DNA of 26,474 nucleotides from NCBI GenBank assembly GCA_910586755.1, contig CAJUJM010000029.1, positions 1 through 26,474 on the forward strand, read 5' to 3'. The stretch comes from an uncultured Lachnospiraceae bacterium. GTDB taxonomy: Bacteria; Bacillota; Clostridia; Lachnospirales; Lachnospiraceae. This document shows, piece by piece, positions 1 through 6,539 of this stretch. Each line of letters begins with the position of its first letter. Positions within the stretch are counted from its first letter, which is position 1. A program made the translations under genes and the position numbers. The notes beneath the pieces are model-generated. The model had not been told where the DNA came from and ran no database searches. It saw only the letters and a list, made by a program, of their open reading frames with translations.

Positions 1-8
1 GAAGCTTA

Positions 9-554
9 ATGATGGAACCAACAAAAGAAAATACAGATTCGGCGATGATTGAAGAAGTACAAAAAAGAGATGAAAAAAAAGAAAAAACTGATGAAATAGC
101 GGCTCTTTTAAAAAAAGTTAACGAAAATTCAGTTATTAAAAACAGAATAATAGGAAACAACAGCTTAAAAGGACAAGCTGTTGAAGATATTATTGAAGAA
201 ACAAATAAAGAATTTTTATTACGTGTTTTGTCTCCGCAAATTGAAAAGAATGAAGAGAAAAAAAGAGTGCATAAAGATTGGCTAATGATTGCGATGAGTA
301 TTTTTTTATTGCTTCAATTTGTTTTAATTGCGATTATGATTTCTTATTTTGGTTATTGGATGATAGAGATGCAGAAATTAGAAAAACCGATTAAAGACTC
401 AACAATTCAGATAGTTTTTACATTCATTGGTGCTTATATTACTTCAATTATTGTCGAATTGATTGCAATATTAAAATATATCGTGAAAAATGTATTTGAT
501 ACATCAATAGCTGGAATGGTAAAAGAGGTTAAGAAAAAGCAGAAAAAGGGATAG
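9..554 (+). CDS. Hypothetical two-helix membrane protein, AT-rich
   Basis: I do not recognise this 181-residue protein. It has a very charged, Lys/Glu-rich N-terminal half (residues 1-90), then two hydrophobic segments at about residues 92-117 and 133-158, and a short Lys-rich tail. This suggests an inner-membrane protein with a cytosolic coiled or disordered N-terminus. Two adjacent ATGs (9 and 12) are possible starts. The frame is open to the window edge and no ribosome site can be checked, so the gene may begin further upstream. Its base composition is visibly more AT-rich than the phage late genes, as is common for accessory (moron-type) or host-flank genes. Its stop lies inside a bidirectional terminator shared with the convergent XRE gene. 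A role in superinfection exclusion or defence is conceivable, but nothing in the sequence shows it. Confidence 0.6.
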   Translation: MMEPTKENTDSAMIEEVQKRDEKKEKTDEIAALLKKVNENSVIKNRIIGNNSLKGQAVEDIIEETNKEFLLRVLSPQIEKNEEKKRVHKDWLMIAMSIFLLLQFVLIAIMISYFGYWMIEMQKLEKPIKDSTIQIVFTFIGAYITSIIVELIAILKYIVKNVFDTSIAGMVKEVKKKQKKG

Positions 555-572
555 CTTCGGCTATCTCTTTTT
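543..572. terminator. Bidirectional intrinsic terminator
   Basis: The stem GGGATAGC/GCTATCTC (548-555 with 560-567, one G-U pair) closes a TTCG tetraloop. It is flanked by AAAAA (543-547) and TTTTT (568-572), so it works as a Rho-independent terminator on both strands. It contains the stop codon of the 9-554 gene and lies just beyond the stop of the convergent XRE gene at 608. Confidence 0.85.
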
Positions 573-607
573 CTACATCAGCTACACGGCAGAGGGAGCA
601 AGCGGCC

Positions 608-799
608 TTATTCGACCGCCTGCTCCCTGCATAACTCATCCAGAGTAACCTCCAGAGCATCCGCCAACTTGATAGCGGTGTCAACCTTGCAGCGGTCAAA
701 GCGTTCAATATCTTCAATGGTTCGCTTAGGCACGTCTGCTAATTCGGAAAGGGCGCGGATGCTTAAGTTTCTTTCATTCCTAAGTTTTTTTAAGTTCAC
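608..799 (-). CDS. XRE/Cro-C1 family transcriptional regulator (63 aa)
   Basis: A compact single-domain helix-turn-helix protein. The pattern at residues 11-35 (LSIRALSELADVP followed by TIEDIER) is the classic HTH_XRE helix 2-3 region, and the rest completes the five-helix fold. It has no dimerisation or protease-sensitive C-terminal domain, so it resembles Cro or small toxin-antitoxin regulators rather than a full CI repressor. The start is GTG at 799 with AGGAGGT at 806-812, six bases upstream. The stop of the upstream 31-aa ORF lies inside that ribosome site, so the two are probably translationally coupled. A strong imperfect stem-loop (594-627) covers its stop codon. It is the last gene of a minus-strand operon and probably represses its own promoter through the palindrome at 1110-1129 (inference). 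Confidence 0.85.
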   Translation of the reverse strand: MNLKKLRNERNLSIRALSELADVPKRTIEDIERFDRCKVDTAIKLADALEVTLDELCREQAVE

Positions 800-810
800 G
801 GGAATACCTC

Positions 811-906
811 CTATTGGGTGAATAATAGCACTAATCCAACGACAATGATAATCAGCCAGATGATGGAGAAGATCAGGGAGAGGATGCTAATAAGGGTTTT
901 TTTCAT
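811..906 (-). CDS. Tiny single-helix membrane peptide (31 aa)
   Basis: A short ORF beginning MKKTLISILS and ending LLLFTQ. Almost the whole peptide is one hydrophobic helix after a Lys-Lys start, as expected of an N-in membrane peptide. Its TAG (811-813) is embedded in the Shine-Dalgarno sequence of the XRE gene, which argues that it is a real operon member. Against this, no clear ribosome site precedes its ATG; the nearest GGAGG lies in the hairpin at 943-960, about 47 bases away. It could be a small membrane toxin, a signalling peptide or a holin-like peptide. No family is recognised. Confidence 0.5.
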   Translation of the reverse strand: MKKTLISILSLIFSIIWLIIIVVGLVLLFTQ

Positions 907-942
907 ATTGTTTTGATAATGGAAATGTGTTATATTTTAGGT

Positions 943-960
943 GGGGAGGTTTCCCTCCCC
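943..960. other. GC-rich stem-loop inside the minus-strand operon
   Basis: GGGGAGG (943-949) pairs perfectly with CCTCCCC (954-960) around a four-base loop. It lies a few bases after the stop of the 37-aa gene and before the 31-aa ORF. No U-tract follows on either strand, so it is not a standard terminator. It may act as an attenuator or an mRNA-stabilising or processing hairpin between the cistrons. Confidence 0.6.
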
Positions 961-965
961 GGTAG

Positions 966-1079
966 CTATAGGACACTTTCAATAACCATTTTGATGACAG
1001 CTATGAGAGTTCCTATTTCTAAGGCAAGTTGTGTAAGTGCTCGAACCACTTTTATCAACTTGCCTATTTGTTTTTCCAT
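966..1079 (-). CDS. Small hydrophobic/amphipathic protein (37 aa)
   Basis: The protein begins MEKQIGKLIKVV and ends KMVIESVL. The N-terminus is basic and the C-terminal two thirds are hydrophobic with spaced charges, consistent with one amphipathic or membrane helix. Expression signals are very strong: AAGGAGGTGATGAT directly upstream of the ATG, and a consensus promoter whose predicted start point is about 20 bases from the ATG. It is the first gene of the operon that continues through the 31-aa peptide to the XRE regulator. I recognise no family. Size and hydrophobicity resemble small type I toxins or holin-like peptides, but no named toxin motif is present. The strong expression signals make it unlikely to be a chance ORF. 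Confidence 0.65.
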   Translation of the reverse strand: MEKQIGKLIKVVRALTQLALEIGTLIAVIKMVIESVL

Positions 1080-1105
1080 TATCATCACCTCCTTTCTATG
1101 ATTTA

Positions 1106-1134
1106 ATTATACCACGTTATAACGTGGTAGTCAA
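1106..1134 (-). promoter_or_regulatory. Consensus promoter of the XRE operon
   Basis: Reading the minus strand, TTGACT (1134-1129) is followed by exactly 17 bases and then a perfect TATAAT (1111-1106). The predicted start near 1099 leaves a short leader carrying the strong ribosome site of the 37-aa gene. Confidence 0.85.
1110..1129. promoter_or_regulatory. 20-bp perfect palindromic operator
   Basis: TACCACGTTATAACGTGGTA is its own reverse complement and fills the spacer between the -35 and -10 boxes of the minus-strand promoter. A protein bound here would exclude RNA polymerase. The XRE protein at the end of the same operon is the obvious candidate, giving negative autoregulation (inference). 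Confidence 0.75.
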
Positions 1135-1164
1135 GCAAAAAATAAAGAATTTCCATACTTTTTC

Positions 1165-1194
1165 GCATCTGCCCAGGCAGATGCCTATTTTTTT
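1165..1194 (+). terminator. Intrinsic terminator on the plus strand
   Basis: GCATCTGC (1165-1172) pairs with GCAGATGC (1177-1184) around a CCAG loop and is followed by CTATTTTTTT. It is oriented for plus-strand transcripts, although no plus-strand gene lies between 572 and here. It may stop antisense or read-through transcription before the late operon, or be a leftover of a deleted gene. Confidence 0.75.
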
Positions 1195-1336
1195 ACCCAA
1201 AAAGCCGCAAGGTACTACTAGGCCCCAGGCCCTCCCACGGGTCACGAGGAAGGTCCATAGTTTTTCTCTTTCCGGGGAAAAAAATTAGGGCACTTCCTTC
1301 CGCTTTTTGGGGTGCCAGAAAGGGATGGTAAAAGGG
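1195..1336. other. Non-coding leader before terS; candidate cos/packaging region
   Basis: No convincing ORF, promoter or RNA gene is seen. The stretch is locally GC-rich (about 1205-1260), with short overlapping repeats around AGGCCCCAGGCCC, then a purine-rich A-tract (1271-1288). In lambda-type phages with Nu1/GpA terminases the cos site lies immediately upstream of terS, so this is the natural place for it here. No cohesive-end sequence can be identified by eye. Confidence 0.3.
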
Positions 1337-1867
1337 ATGATAGTAAACCAGAAAGAGCTTGCCCAGTGTCTGGGCATCAGTACCAGGAGAGCCCGTCAAT
1401 TAAAGGATGAGGGGCTTTTTAAAGTGAACCAGCCAGTAAAAGGCTACCTGCTTGCTCAGTGTGTTCAGGAGTATATTGAGTACAAAATAAATGCGGAAAC
1501 GGGAAGGCGGGCATCTATCTCTAAAGAGGAAGTGCAGGCGGAGCATGAGGAAGTGAAAAAACAAATCTCTCTTTTGAAACTTCGGAAGCTTCGGAGAGAG
1601 CTTCATGAGGCGGCTGACGTGGAAGCATATCTTTCGGATATGCTGATTCGGTTTAAAACAAGGCTGCTGGCGCTTCCTCCCAAGCTTGCCATGGAGATTG
1701 CAGGGGAAGAGGATTTAAACATGATTATGCAGACTATAAGAAAAGCTTTGGAAGCGGTTTTAGGCGAACTGGCAGAATATAATCCGGATGAAATAGACGG
1801 ATTGCAGTCCGTCACAGAACTGGAAGAAGAGGAAGGGGGAGATGATGAGGAGGATGAAGTGGATTGA
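1337..1867 (+). CDS. Terminase small subunit, Nu1-like
   Basis: The small terminase subunit recognises phage DNA at the packaging site and loads the large subunit. Residues 1-45 form a winged helix-turn-helix (pattern VNQKELAQCLGIS then RQLKDEGLF), as in lambda Nu1 and MerR-like DNA-binding domains. A central helical region (about 60-145) is the probable oligomerisation part, and the last 20 residues are strongly acidic. The frame extends to a TTG at 1307, and ATG 1325 is also possible. I chose ATG 1337 because relatives begin with a short MxVNQKELA-type N-terminus and a weak GGGATGG ribosome site lies about eight bases upstream. Its stop overlaps the TTG start of terL by four bases, so the two are translationally coupled. 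The 176-residue length is normal for the family. Confidence 0.8.
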   Translation: MIVNQKELAQCLGISTRRARQLKDEGLFKVNQPVKGYLLAQCVQEYIEYKINAETGRRASISKEEVQAEHEEVKKQISLLKLRKLRRELHEAADVEAYLSDMLIRFKTRLLALPPKLAMEIAGEEDLNMIMQTIRKALEAVLGELAEYNPDEIDGLQSVTELEEEEGGDDEEDEVD

Positions 1868-3627
1868 CACAGCGTAACAGAAGCCGTAAAAAGACCTGGA
1901 ATCTTTTCGCAAGGGTAATTAAACAGTCGTTATTGATTCAGGAACCCCTTAAGGTAAGCCAGTGGGCAGAAAAGCACAGGGTTTTGGATGAAAGCAGTAA
2001 CCTGGCCGGGAAATGGTCAAACTCTGTAACCCCTTATCTGGTAGGAATAATGGATACCTTTAACGATCCACATATTCGGGAAACGTATTTGTGTAAAGGG
2101 TCCCAGCTTGGCGGAACAGAGGCAATCATCAATACCCTTGGATACATCATTACGGAGGAACCGGGCCCTACTATGATTGTCTACCCATCAGATGATTTGG
2201 CCAAAGATATATCCAACGATAAGCTGAAGCCTGCCTTCCGCCTTGCTCCGAAAATCAGGAAGCAGTTTTATGAAAACAGTTCAAAAGAGCTGAGACTTAA
2301 GTTCAAAAACATGGTGATCTACCTGAGGGGCGCTGGCTCCCCCTCAAAGTTGGCATCTAAGGCTATCAAGTATCTGTTTTTTGATGAAATTGATAAAATG
2401 GAGGGCGCTTCCAAAAAGGAAGCATCTCCCTACAGCCTGGCTATGGAGAGAATTAAAACCTTTAAGTCTCAAAGCAAGGTATATGCCTGTTCAACCCCTA
2501 CCATAAAGGAAAATTATATCTGGACACTTCATGAAAATGCTGATGAGGTTCGAAAATATTTTGTTCCCTGTCCTCATTGCGGAGAAGAAATAATATTGCA
2601 ATGGGAACAGGTAAGGTTTGATAAAGATCCAGAAAACAAATTTTCTCCTTATGAGAGAGCAAAAACAGCAGTCTATATCTGTGAAAAATGCGGCTGTGAA
2701 ATCCTTGACAGAGATAAGCCGAAGATGCTCAGGGAAGGAAGATGGAAAGCGGTAAAAAAGCGGGGAATAGGGGAACCCAAGACAGTAGGCTTTCACATTA
2801 ATTCTTTATACAGCGTGTTTGTAACCTGGGCTGATGTAGTGGAGGAATTCCTAAAATCTAAGGATGAACCGGATAAAATGCAAAATTTCGTTAACTCCTG
2901 GCTTGCGGAAGCCTGGGAAGATACGAAGGTAAAAGTTACGGATGACCTGGTACGGGAGCGCCAGACAGACTTAAGAGAGCTGGAAGTTCCGGATTGGGCT
3001 ATCGAACTTACCGGAGGAGTGGATGTTCAAGAAACCTGTGTATATTGGGTAATTCGTGCATGGGGCGAGCGCTGGACAAGTCAGCTGGTTGCCAGAGGGA
3101 AAGCGGATAACTTAAAAGAAGTGGATGATATTATGAATCTCAATTATGAAAAAAAGGATGGCAGCCTTTTGGTTCCATCTCTTGTATTAGTAGATTCCGG
3201 CGACCAGACGGACATGGTATACAATTTCTGCGTGGATGCAGCGGAATATGCCCTTCCGTGTAAAGGCGCCAGCAAAAAAATGAATACAGATTACCGATTC
3301 AGCATTATTAATAAAGCAGGTTCAAAGGCTTGCGGTATGGAGCTGGTTATGATTGATACCGGAAAATATAAGGATCGGATAGCAGCCAGGATGAAGCGAA
3401 AAAATGGATCCGGCTCTTGGATGGTATTTCAGGGGATTGATGAAGACTATGCTCTTCAGATTACCGCGGAACATAGGATTAATGTCAAACAGGTAAATGG
3501 GCCACCTAAGCAGGTATGGGTAAAGAAAAGCGCACGCAGGGATAACCACTATTTAGACGCGGAGGTATATGCCATGACAGCCGCTGATATTCGGGGAGCG
3601 AGAGGCTGGCATATGGAAAAAATATGA
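1864..3627 (+). CDS. Terminase large subunit, GpA family (C-terminus frameshifted)
   Basis: This is the ATPase-nuclease motor that cuts concatemeric DNA and pumps it into the prohead. The Walker A-like loop is KGSQLGGTE (residues 78-86) and the Walker B is LFFDEID (171-177). Two CxxC pairs (C236/C239 and C273/C276) suggest a zinc knuckle. The RNase H-like nuclease domain starts at GGVDVQ (D388), with a second acidic strand at VLVDSGD (D445). The start is TTG 1864, with GAGGAGG at 1847-1853. The frame stops at 3625-3627, just after an A6 run (3617-3622). The next frame continues without a stop for 28 more codons that look like the normal Gln/Glu-rich, Trp-containing tail of this family, so one extra A has probably truncated the protein. 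In lambda the extreme C-terminus of gpA docks the motor on the prohead, so the loss could matter. Confidence 0.9.
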   Translation: MTQRNRSRKKTWNLFARVIKQSLLIQEPLKVSQWAEKHRVLDESSNLAGKWSNSVTPYLVGIMDTFNDPHIRETYLCKGSQLGGTEAIINTLGYIITEEPGPTMIVYPSDDLAKDISNDKLKPAFRLAPKIRKQFYENSSKELRLKFKNMVIYLRGAGSPSKLASKAIKYLFFDEIDKMEGASKKEASPYSLAMERIKTFKSQSKVYACSTPTIKENYIWTLHENADEVRKYFVPCPHCGEEIILQWEQVRFDKDPENKFSPYERAKTAVYICEKCGCEILDRDKPKMLREGRWKAVKKRGIGEPKTVGFHINSLYSVFVTWADVVEEFLKSKDEPDKMQNFVNSWLAEAWEDTKVKVTDDLVRERQTDLRELEVPDWAIELTGGVDVQETCVYWVIRAWGERWTSQLVARGKADNLKEVDDIMNLNYEKKDGSLLVPSLVLVDSGDQTDMVYNFCVDAAEYALPCKGASKKMNTDYRFSIINKAGSKACGMELVMIDTGKYKDRIAARMKRKNGSGSWMVFQGIDEDYALQITAEHRINVKQVNGPPKQVWVKKSARRDNHYLDAEVYAMTAADIRGARGWHMEKI

Positions 3628-3709
3628 GGAGGCCGCACAGACAAAGAAACAGCCTTTATCCCAGGAAGAACAATGGATAGAACAAGAAGAATTGAAAGGA
3701 TGGGTATAG
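3623..3709 (+). pseudogene. Detached C-terminal tail of the terminase large subunit
   Basis: Read one base out of frame from TerL, 3623-3709 encodes 28 residues (YEEAAQTKKQ, then a middle stretch QWIEQEEL, ending KGWV) and a TAG. The stop lies two bases before the ATG at 3712 of the connector gene, which is the tight spacing normal in this operon. Removing one A from 3617-3622 restores a continuous TerL. Geometry is wrong for a canonical -1 slippery heptamer (a +1 shift would be needed), so mutation or sequencing error is likelier than programmed frameshifting. Confidence 0.7.
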
Positions 3710-3711
3710 AG

Positions 3712-3960
3712 ATGGATGAGAACAGGACGGAAATTCCTTACGGAACACAGGAAGAACGGTTAAAGACTATAAATGAGGCTATATATTCTATACTGGCAGG
3801 GGGACAAAGCTATAGAATCGGTACTCATTCACTGACCCGGGCAGATCTGGCTACTTTGATTTCAGAACGGGATCGGATAGAATCACAGATAAAAAGCGGC
3901 GGGGCCGGTTTCATTGATGGAGCCTATGCGGCAGACTTCGGATTTGACAACAGGAGATAG
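3712..3960 (+). CDS. Small head-tail connector-type protein (DUF6148-like)
   Basis: A small helical protein of 82 residues containing GGQSYRIGTHSLTRADL (about residues 32-48). This is the signature of the small phage proteins, gpW or DUF6148-like, encoded between terminase and portal in many Firmicute phages. In lambda, gpW plugs the portal after packaging, and this protein may do the same. The frame opens at ATG 3673, but I prefer ATG 3712. It follows directly on the restored TerL stop (3707-3709), has AAAGGATGGG upstream, and the first 13 codons of the longer version lie within the TerL tail. Its stop is three bases before the portal start. Confidence 0.7.
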   Translation: MDENRTEIPYGTQEERLKTINEAIYSILAGGQSYRIGTHSLTRADLATLISERDRIESQIKSGGAGFIDGAYAADFGFDNRR

Positions 3961-3963
3961 ATT

Positions 3964-5496
3964 ATGAAATTAAATATATTTGACCGTCTGATAGGAGCGG
4001 TAAGCCCAAAAGCCGGAGCGGCAAGGGCGGCATGGCGCATCCAATATGAGGCCTACCGTGGGAATTATGACGCCAGCGACTCCGGGCGGCTGCAGAGCCA
4101 GTGGAAATCCCAGAATCTGTCTGCTGAAATGACGGATCGATATGAAAGAGATGTAGTACGGGCAAGGGCCAGAGATTTGGAGCGAAATTCAGATGTTATG
4201 AATTCCGTATTAAAATCTTTCAAGAGAAACGTAATTGGAAGCGGCCTGCAGGTTCGGGTTACTACTGAAGATCAAGAAATAGACCAGGTGTTGGAAAAGG
4301 CCTGGGAGAAATGGTGTAAGAGTATTAACTGTGATGTGACAGGAACCCAGTCATTTAACCAGATCGTCAGGATGTGCATACAGAGAAAAGTAGCAGACGG
4401 CGGCATATTGGTTTTAAAGCGGTATACTTCTCAGGGGTTTCTTCCGTTTCAGCTCCAGGTTCTGGAGGTAGATGAACTGGATACAGCTCAAATACGTCCT
4501 AAAAATTCAGAAAATAAAGTAGTGGGCGGAATTGAGTATAATTCATGGAACCGGCCAGAAGGATACTGGATCCGGCAATATTCTATTGATGGGTATACAT
4601 TGAGCGAGCCGGTATATGTGCGGGCAAAAGAAGTTATTTTCTATTATACGAAAAAAAGGCCGTTCCAGGTACGGGAAATATCAGACTTATCTCCGGTTCT
4701 GACCAGAATAAAAGATATGAATGAGTTCATTACTGCTGTTACGCTCAAGGAAAAAATAGCGGCCTGCCTGGCAGTGTTTATTAAACGGATTCTTCCTTCC
4801 GGTGTGGCAGGGCGGGGAAGAAATTTTTCGGGAGAGACCGTAAGCTATGAGGGAAAGCGGGTAGTTCCCGGAATGATTATGGAGATGAACGCAGGGGATG
4901 AGGCCCAGATGCTGAACCCGGCCGGACAAGGATCAGATGCTACCGCATTTCTTAAGACCCAACAAAGGATGATTTCTTCCGGAAGCGGCCTGTCTTATGA
5001 AGCCACCAGCCGGGACATGTCAGAAACCAATTACGCATCAGCGAGACAGTCAATGATAGAAGATGATCTTGCTTATGAAGAAGAGAAAGAGCTTTTAGTA
5101 GAGAGTTTCCTGAATGAAGTCTATGAGACTTTTGTTATATCATGCTGGCTGAAAGGGATTATTTCCCCTGCTGATTTCTGGACAGAAAAAGACAAATATA
5201 TGAAGCACGAGTGGGTAGTCAAGCCGAAACGTTGGATTGACCCATACAAAGAGGCTAATGCTAATGCGGTAGCGCTAAAAACCGGTCAGAAAACATTCCA
5301 GCAGATTTGTGCTGAGAGTGGCCGGGATTGGAAGAAGGTTGTTGACGAGATGGCGGAGGCCAGAGAATATGCAGAGGAAAAAGGCATTAATTTGGATACC
5401 ATGCTATTTGGAATCGCGACAGGTGGGGGAAAAGGAGATGAAGAAGTCAATGATAAAAAGCAGAAAGGTTCCCATGCAGAAAAATCCGCAGGGTGA
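3964..5496 (+). CDS. Portal protein, lambda gpB family
   Basis: The dodecameric ring at the unique capsid vertex, through which DNA enters and leaves. The 510-residue length is typical. The N-terminus (AWRIQYEAYRGNYDASDSGR, about residues 23-42) and the block ending in NSVLKSFKRNVIGSGLQ (about 80-96) are characteristic of the lambda-type portal family (Phage_portal_2), as is the MSETNYASARQSMIEDD motif (about 350-366). GGAG lies about ten bases before the ATG. The C-terminus is Lys/Glu-rich and overlaps the start of the protease gene. Neighbours on both sides (connector, protease) are as expected. Confidence 0.93.
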   Translation: MKLNIFDRLIGAVSPKAGAARAAWRIQYEAYRGNYDASDSGRLQSQWKSQNLSAEMTDRYERDVVRARARDLERNSDVMNSVLKSFKRNVIGSGLQVRVTTEDQEIDQVLEKAWEKWCKSINCDVTGTQSFNQIVRMCIQRKVADGGILVLKRYTSQGFLPFQLQVLEVDELDTAQIRPKNSENKVVGGIEYNSWNRPEGYWIRQYSIDGYTLSEPVYVRAKEVIFYYTKKRPFQVREISDLSPVLTRIKDMNEFITAVTLKEKIAACLAVFIKRILPSGVAGRGRNFSGETVSYEGKRVVPGMIMEMNAGDEAQMLNPAGQGSDATAFLKTQQRMISSGSGLSYEATSRDMSETNYASARQSMIEDDLAYEEEKELLVESFLNEVYETFVISCWLKGIISPADFWTEKDKYMKHEWVVKPKRWIDPYKEANANAVALKTGQKTFQQICAESGRDWKKVVDEMAEAREYAEEKGINLDTMLFGIATGGGKGDEEVNDKKQKGSHAEKSAG

Positions 5497-6106
5497 AAAT
5501 GATTTTAAACCAAATCGATTTATGAACGCAGGAATCCGCGCTATTGAGGGAGAGGGGAACGAGAGGAAATTTGAGCTTTCTTTTTCGTCTGAGGAACCAT
5601 ATACCAGATGGTATGGAGTAGAGATTCTGGATCATTCCGAAAAATGCGTAAATTTGGATCGGCTTGAAAATATTGGAGTAGTCTTATTTAATCACAATAC
5701 CAACCGGGTATTGGGAAAAGTAGAGCGGGTCTGGATAGAAGAGGGCCGCGGAAAAGCAGTAATAGAGTTTGATGAAGATGACGAGACAGAGATTATCCGG
5801 AAAAAAGTGGAAAGAGGAACTCTAAAAGGGGTGTCTGTCGGGTATAGTGTAGATGTCTGGGAAGAGGTCGCGACAGGGAAAAAGTCTTCAGACGGTCGTT
5901 TTACCGGACCATGTTATATTGCAAAAAATTGGACTCCGTTAGAAATCAGCGTTGTATCTGTCCCGGCAGACTCTACGGTCGGAATAGGGAGAAACCTGGA
6001 GGATGAACCGGAACAGCGCCGGTTTGCAGAACTCTCTGCGCTTGAACGGTTGATTCAGCTAAATGAAACAAAAGGCCGTCTGATGGGACAGACGGCAGTT
6101 TTTTAA
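5438..6106 (+). CDS. HK97-family prohead protease (S78), altered C-terminus
   Basis: This serine protease removes the capsid delta domain during prohead maturation. The catalytic features are visible: His in VLFNHN, Ser in LKGVSVGYS, and the acidic residue in WTPLEISVVSVPAD. I chose ATG 5438 (MKKSMIKS), with AGGTGGGGG eight bases upstream; the frame stays open back to 5309, inside the portal gene. ATG 5450 is an alternative. The protein of 222 residues has the usual protease-domain size. Its last 11 or so codons (KGRLMGQTAVF) are encoded by an intrinsic terminator, and its TAA overlaps the stop of hicB. The natural end was therefore probably replaced when the hicBA cassette arrived. A four-base match (ACAA) suggests that the ancestral end was LNETRR. 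Confidence 0.9.
   Translation: MKKSMIKSRKVPMQKNPQGENDFKPNRFMNAGIRAIEGEGNERKFELSFSSEEPYTRWYGVEILDHSEKCVNLDRLENIGVVLFNHNTNRVLGKVERVWIEEGRGKAVIEFDEDDETEIIRKKVERGTLKGVSVGYSVDVWEEVATGKKSSDGRFTGPCYIAKNWTPLEISVVSVPADSTVGIGRNLEDEPEQRRFAELSALERLIQLNETKGRLMGQTAVF
6075..6104. terminator. Bidirectional terminator between protease and hicB
   Basis: GCCGTCTG (6075-6082) pairs with CAGACGGC (6089-6096) around ATGGGA. On the plus strand it is followed by AGTTTTTT, and on the minus strand by CTTTTGTTT. It terminates hicBA, and also faces the late operon in the middle of the head genes. It doubles as coding sequence for the last residues of the protease. Confidence 0.85.
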
Positions 6107-6504
6107 CGGGAATGTATTTTCGTGAGCAATGCCTCTTGAAGAACCTGAGAAAAGTTAATTCCTAAAGCAATAGCTTCTTCATTTAACCATTCTGGAATAG
6201 AAAGGGTTTTTTTAACAGCTCTGGAATTATGCTTTTTCTGGTAGGCTTCCATGTCGAATTGAATGATGACAATGTGGCTGTCAGTGTCCTCTAGGGGGAT
6301 CTGATTGGGAGCGGAGGGAGCTGGGATCGGCTCTTGGTTAGAGTAGCGGTCAGTGAGCGCTAGGCCAAGGGCTTCAATCGCCATTTGGTATGCGTCTTCC
6401 GCAGAATCGCCTTCAGTTAGGCATTCAGGAAGATCCGGAAAAGAAACCCAGAAGCCCCCTTCCTCAGCAGTGTGGAAGATTGCAGGATAAAAATATTGTC
6501 TCAT
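6103..6504 (-). CDS. hicB: HicB-type antitoxin
   Basis: The antitoxin of a type II toxin-antitoxin pair; it binds and masks HicA and represses the operon. Residues 1-50 form the partial RNase H-like HicB domain (pattern FYPAIFH, GFWVSFPDLPECLTEGDS, A-Y-A-EAL). Residues 98-133 carry a ribbon-helix-helix DNA-binding motif (KKTLSIPEWLNEEA, then SQVLQEALL). A Pro/Ala-rich linker joins them. The ATG at 6504 has AAGGAGGT close upstream. It is downstream of hicA in the same operon, a common Firmicute order. It lies antisense within the phage head operon and its stop overlaps that of the protease. Confidence 0.92.
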   Translation of the reverse strand: MRQYFYPAIFHTAEEGGFWVSFPDLPECLTEGDSAEDAYQMAIEALGLALTDRYSNQEPIPAPSAPNQIPLEDTDSHIVIIQFDMEAYQKKHNSRAVKKTLSIPEWLNEEAIALGINFSQVLQEALLTKIHSR

Positions 6505-6539
6505 GAAATACCTCCTTGATTATTAGGAAAAGGGGCGGG

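Noticed and set aside
913..1288. Plus-strand ORFs of 62 and 83 aa opposite the XRE operon
   Set aside because: They overlap the better supported minus-strand small genes and their promoter, and have no ribosome site or recognisable protein pattern.
3617..3623. A AAA AAT as a programmed -1 slippery site in terL
   Set aside because: The heptamer is out of phase with the zero frame and the tail lies in the +1 frame, not -1.
3624..3680. 18-codon ORF starting at the ATGA overlapping the TerL stop
   Set aside because: No ribosome site; the +1 frame reading as the TerL tail explains the region better.
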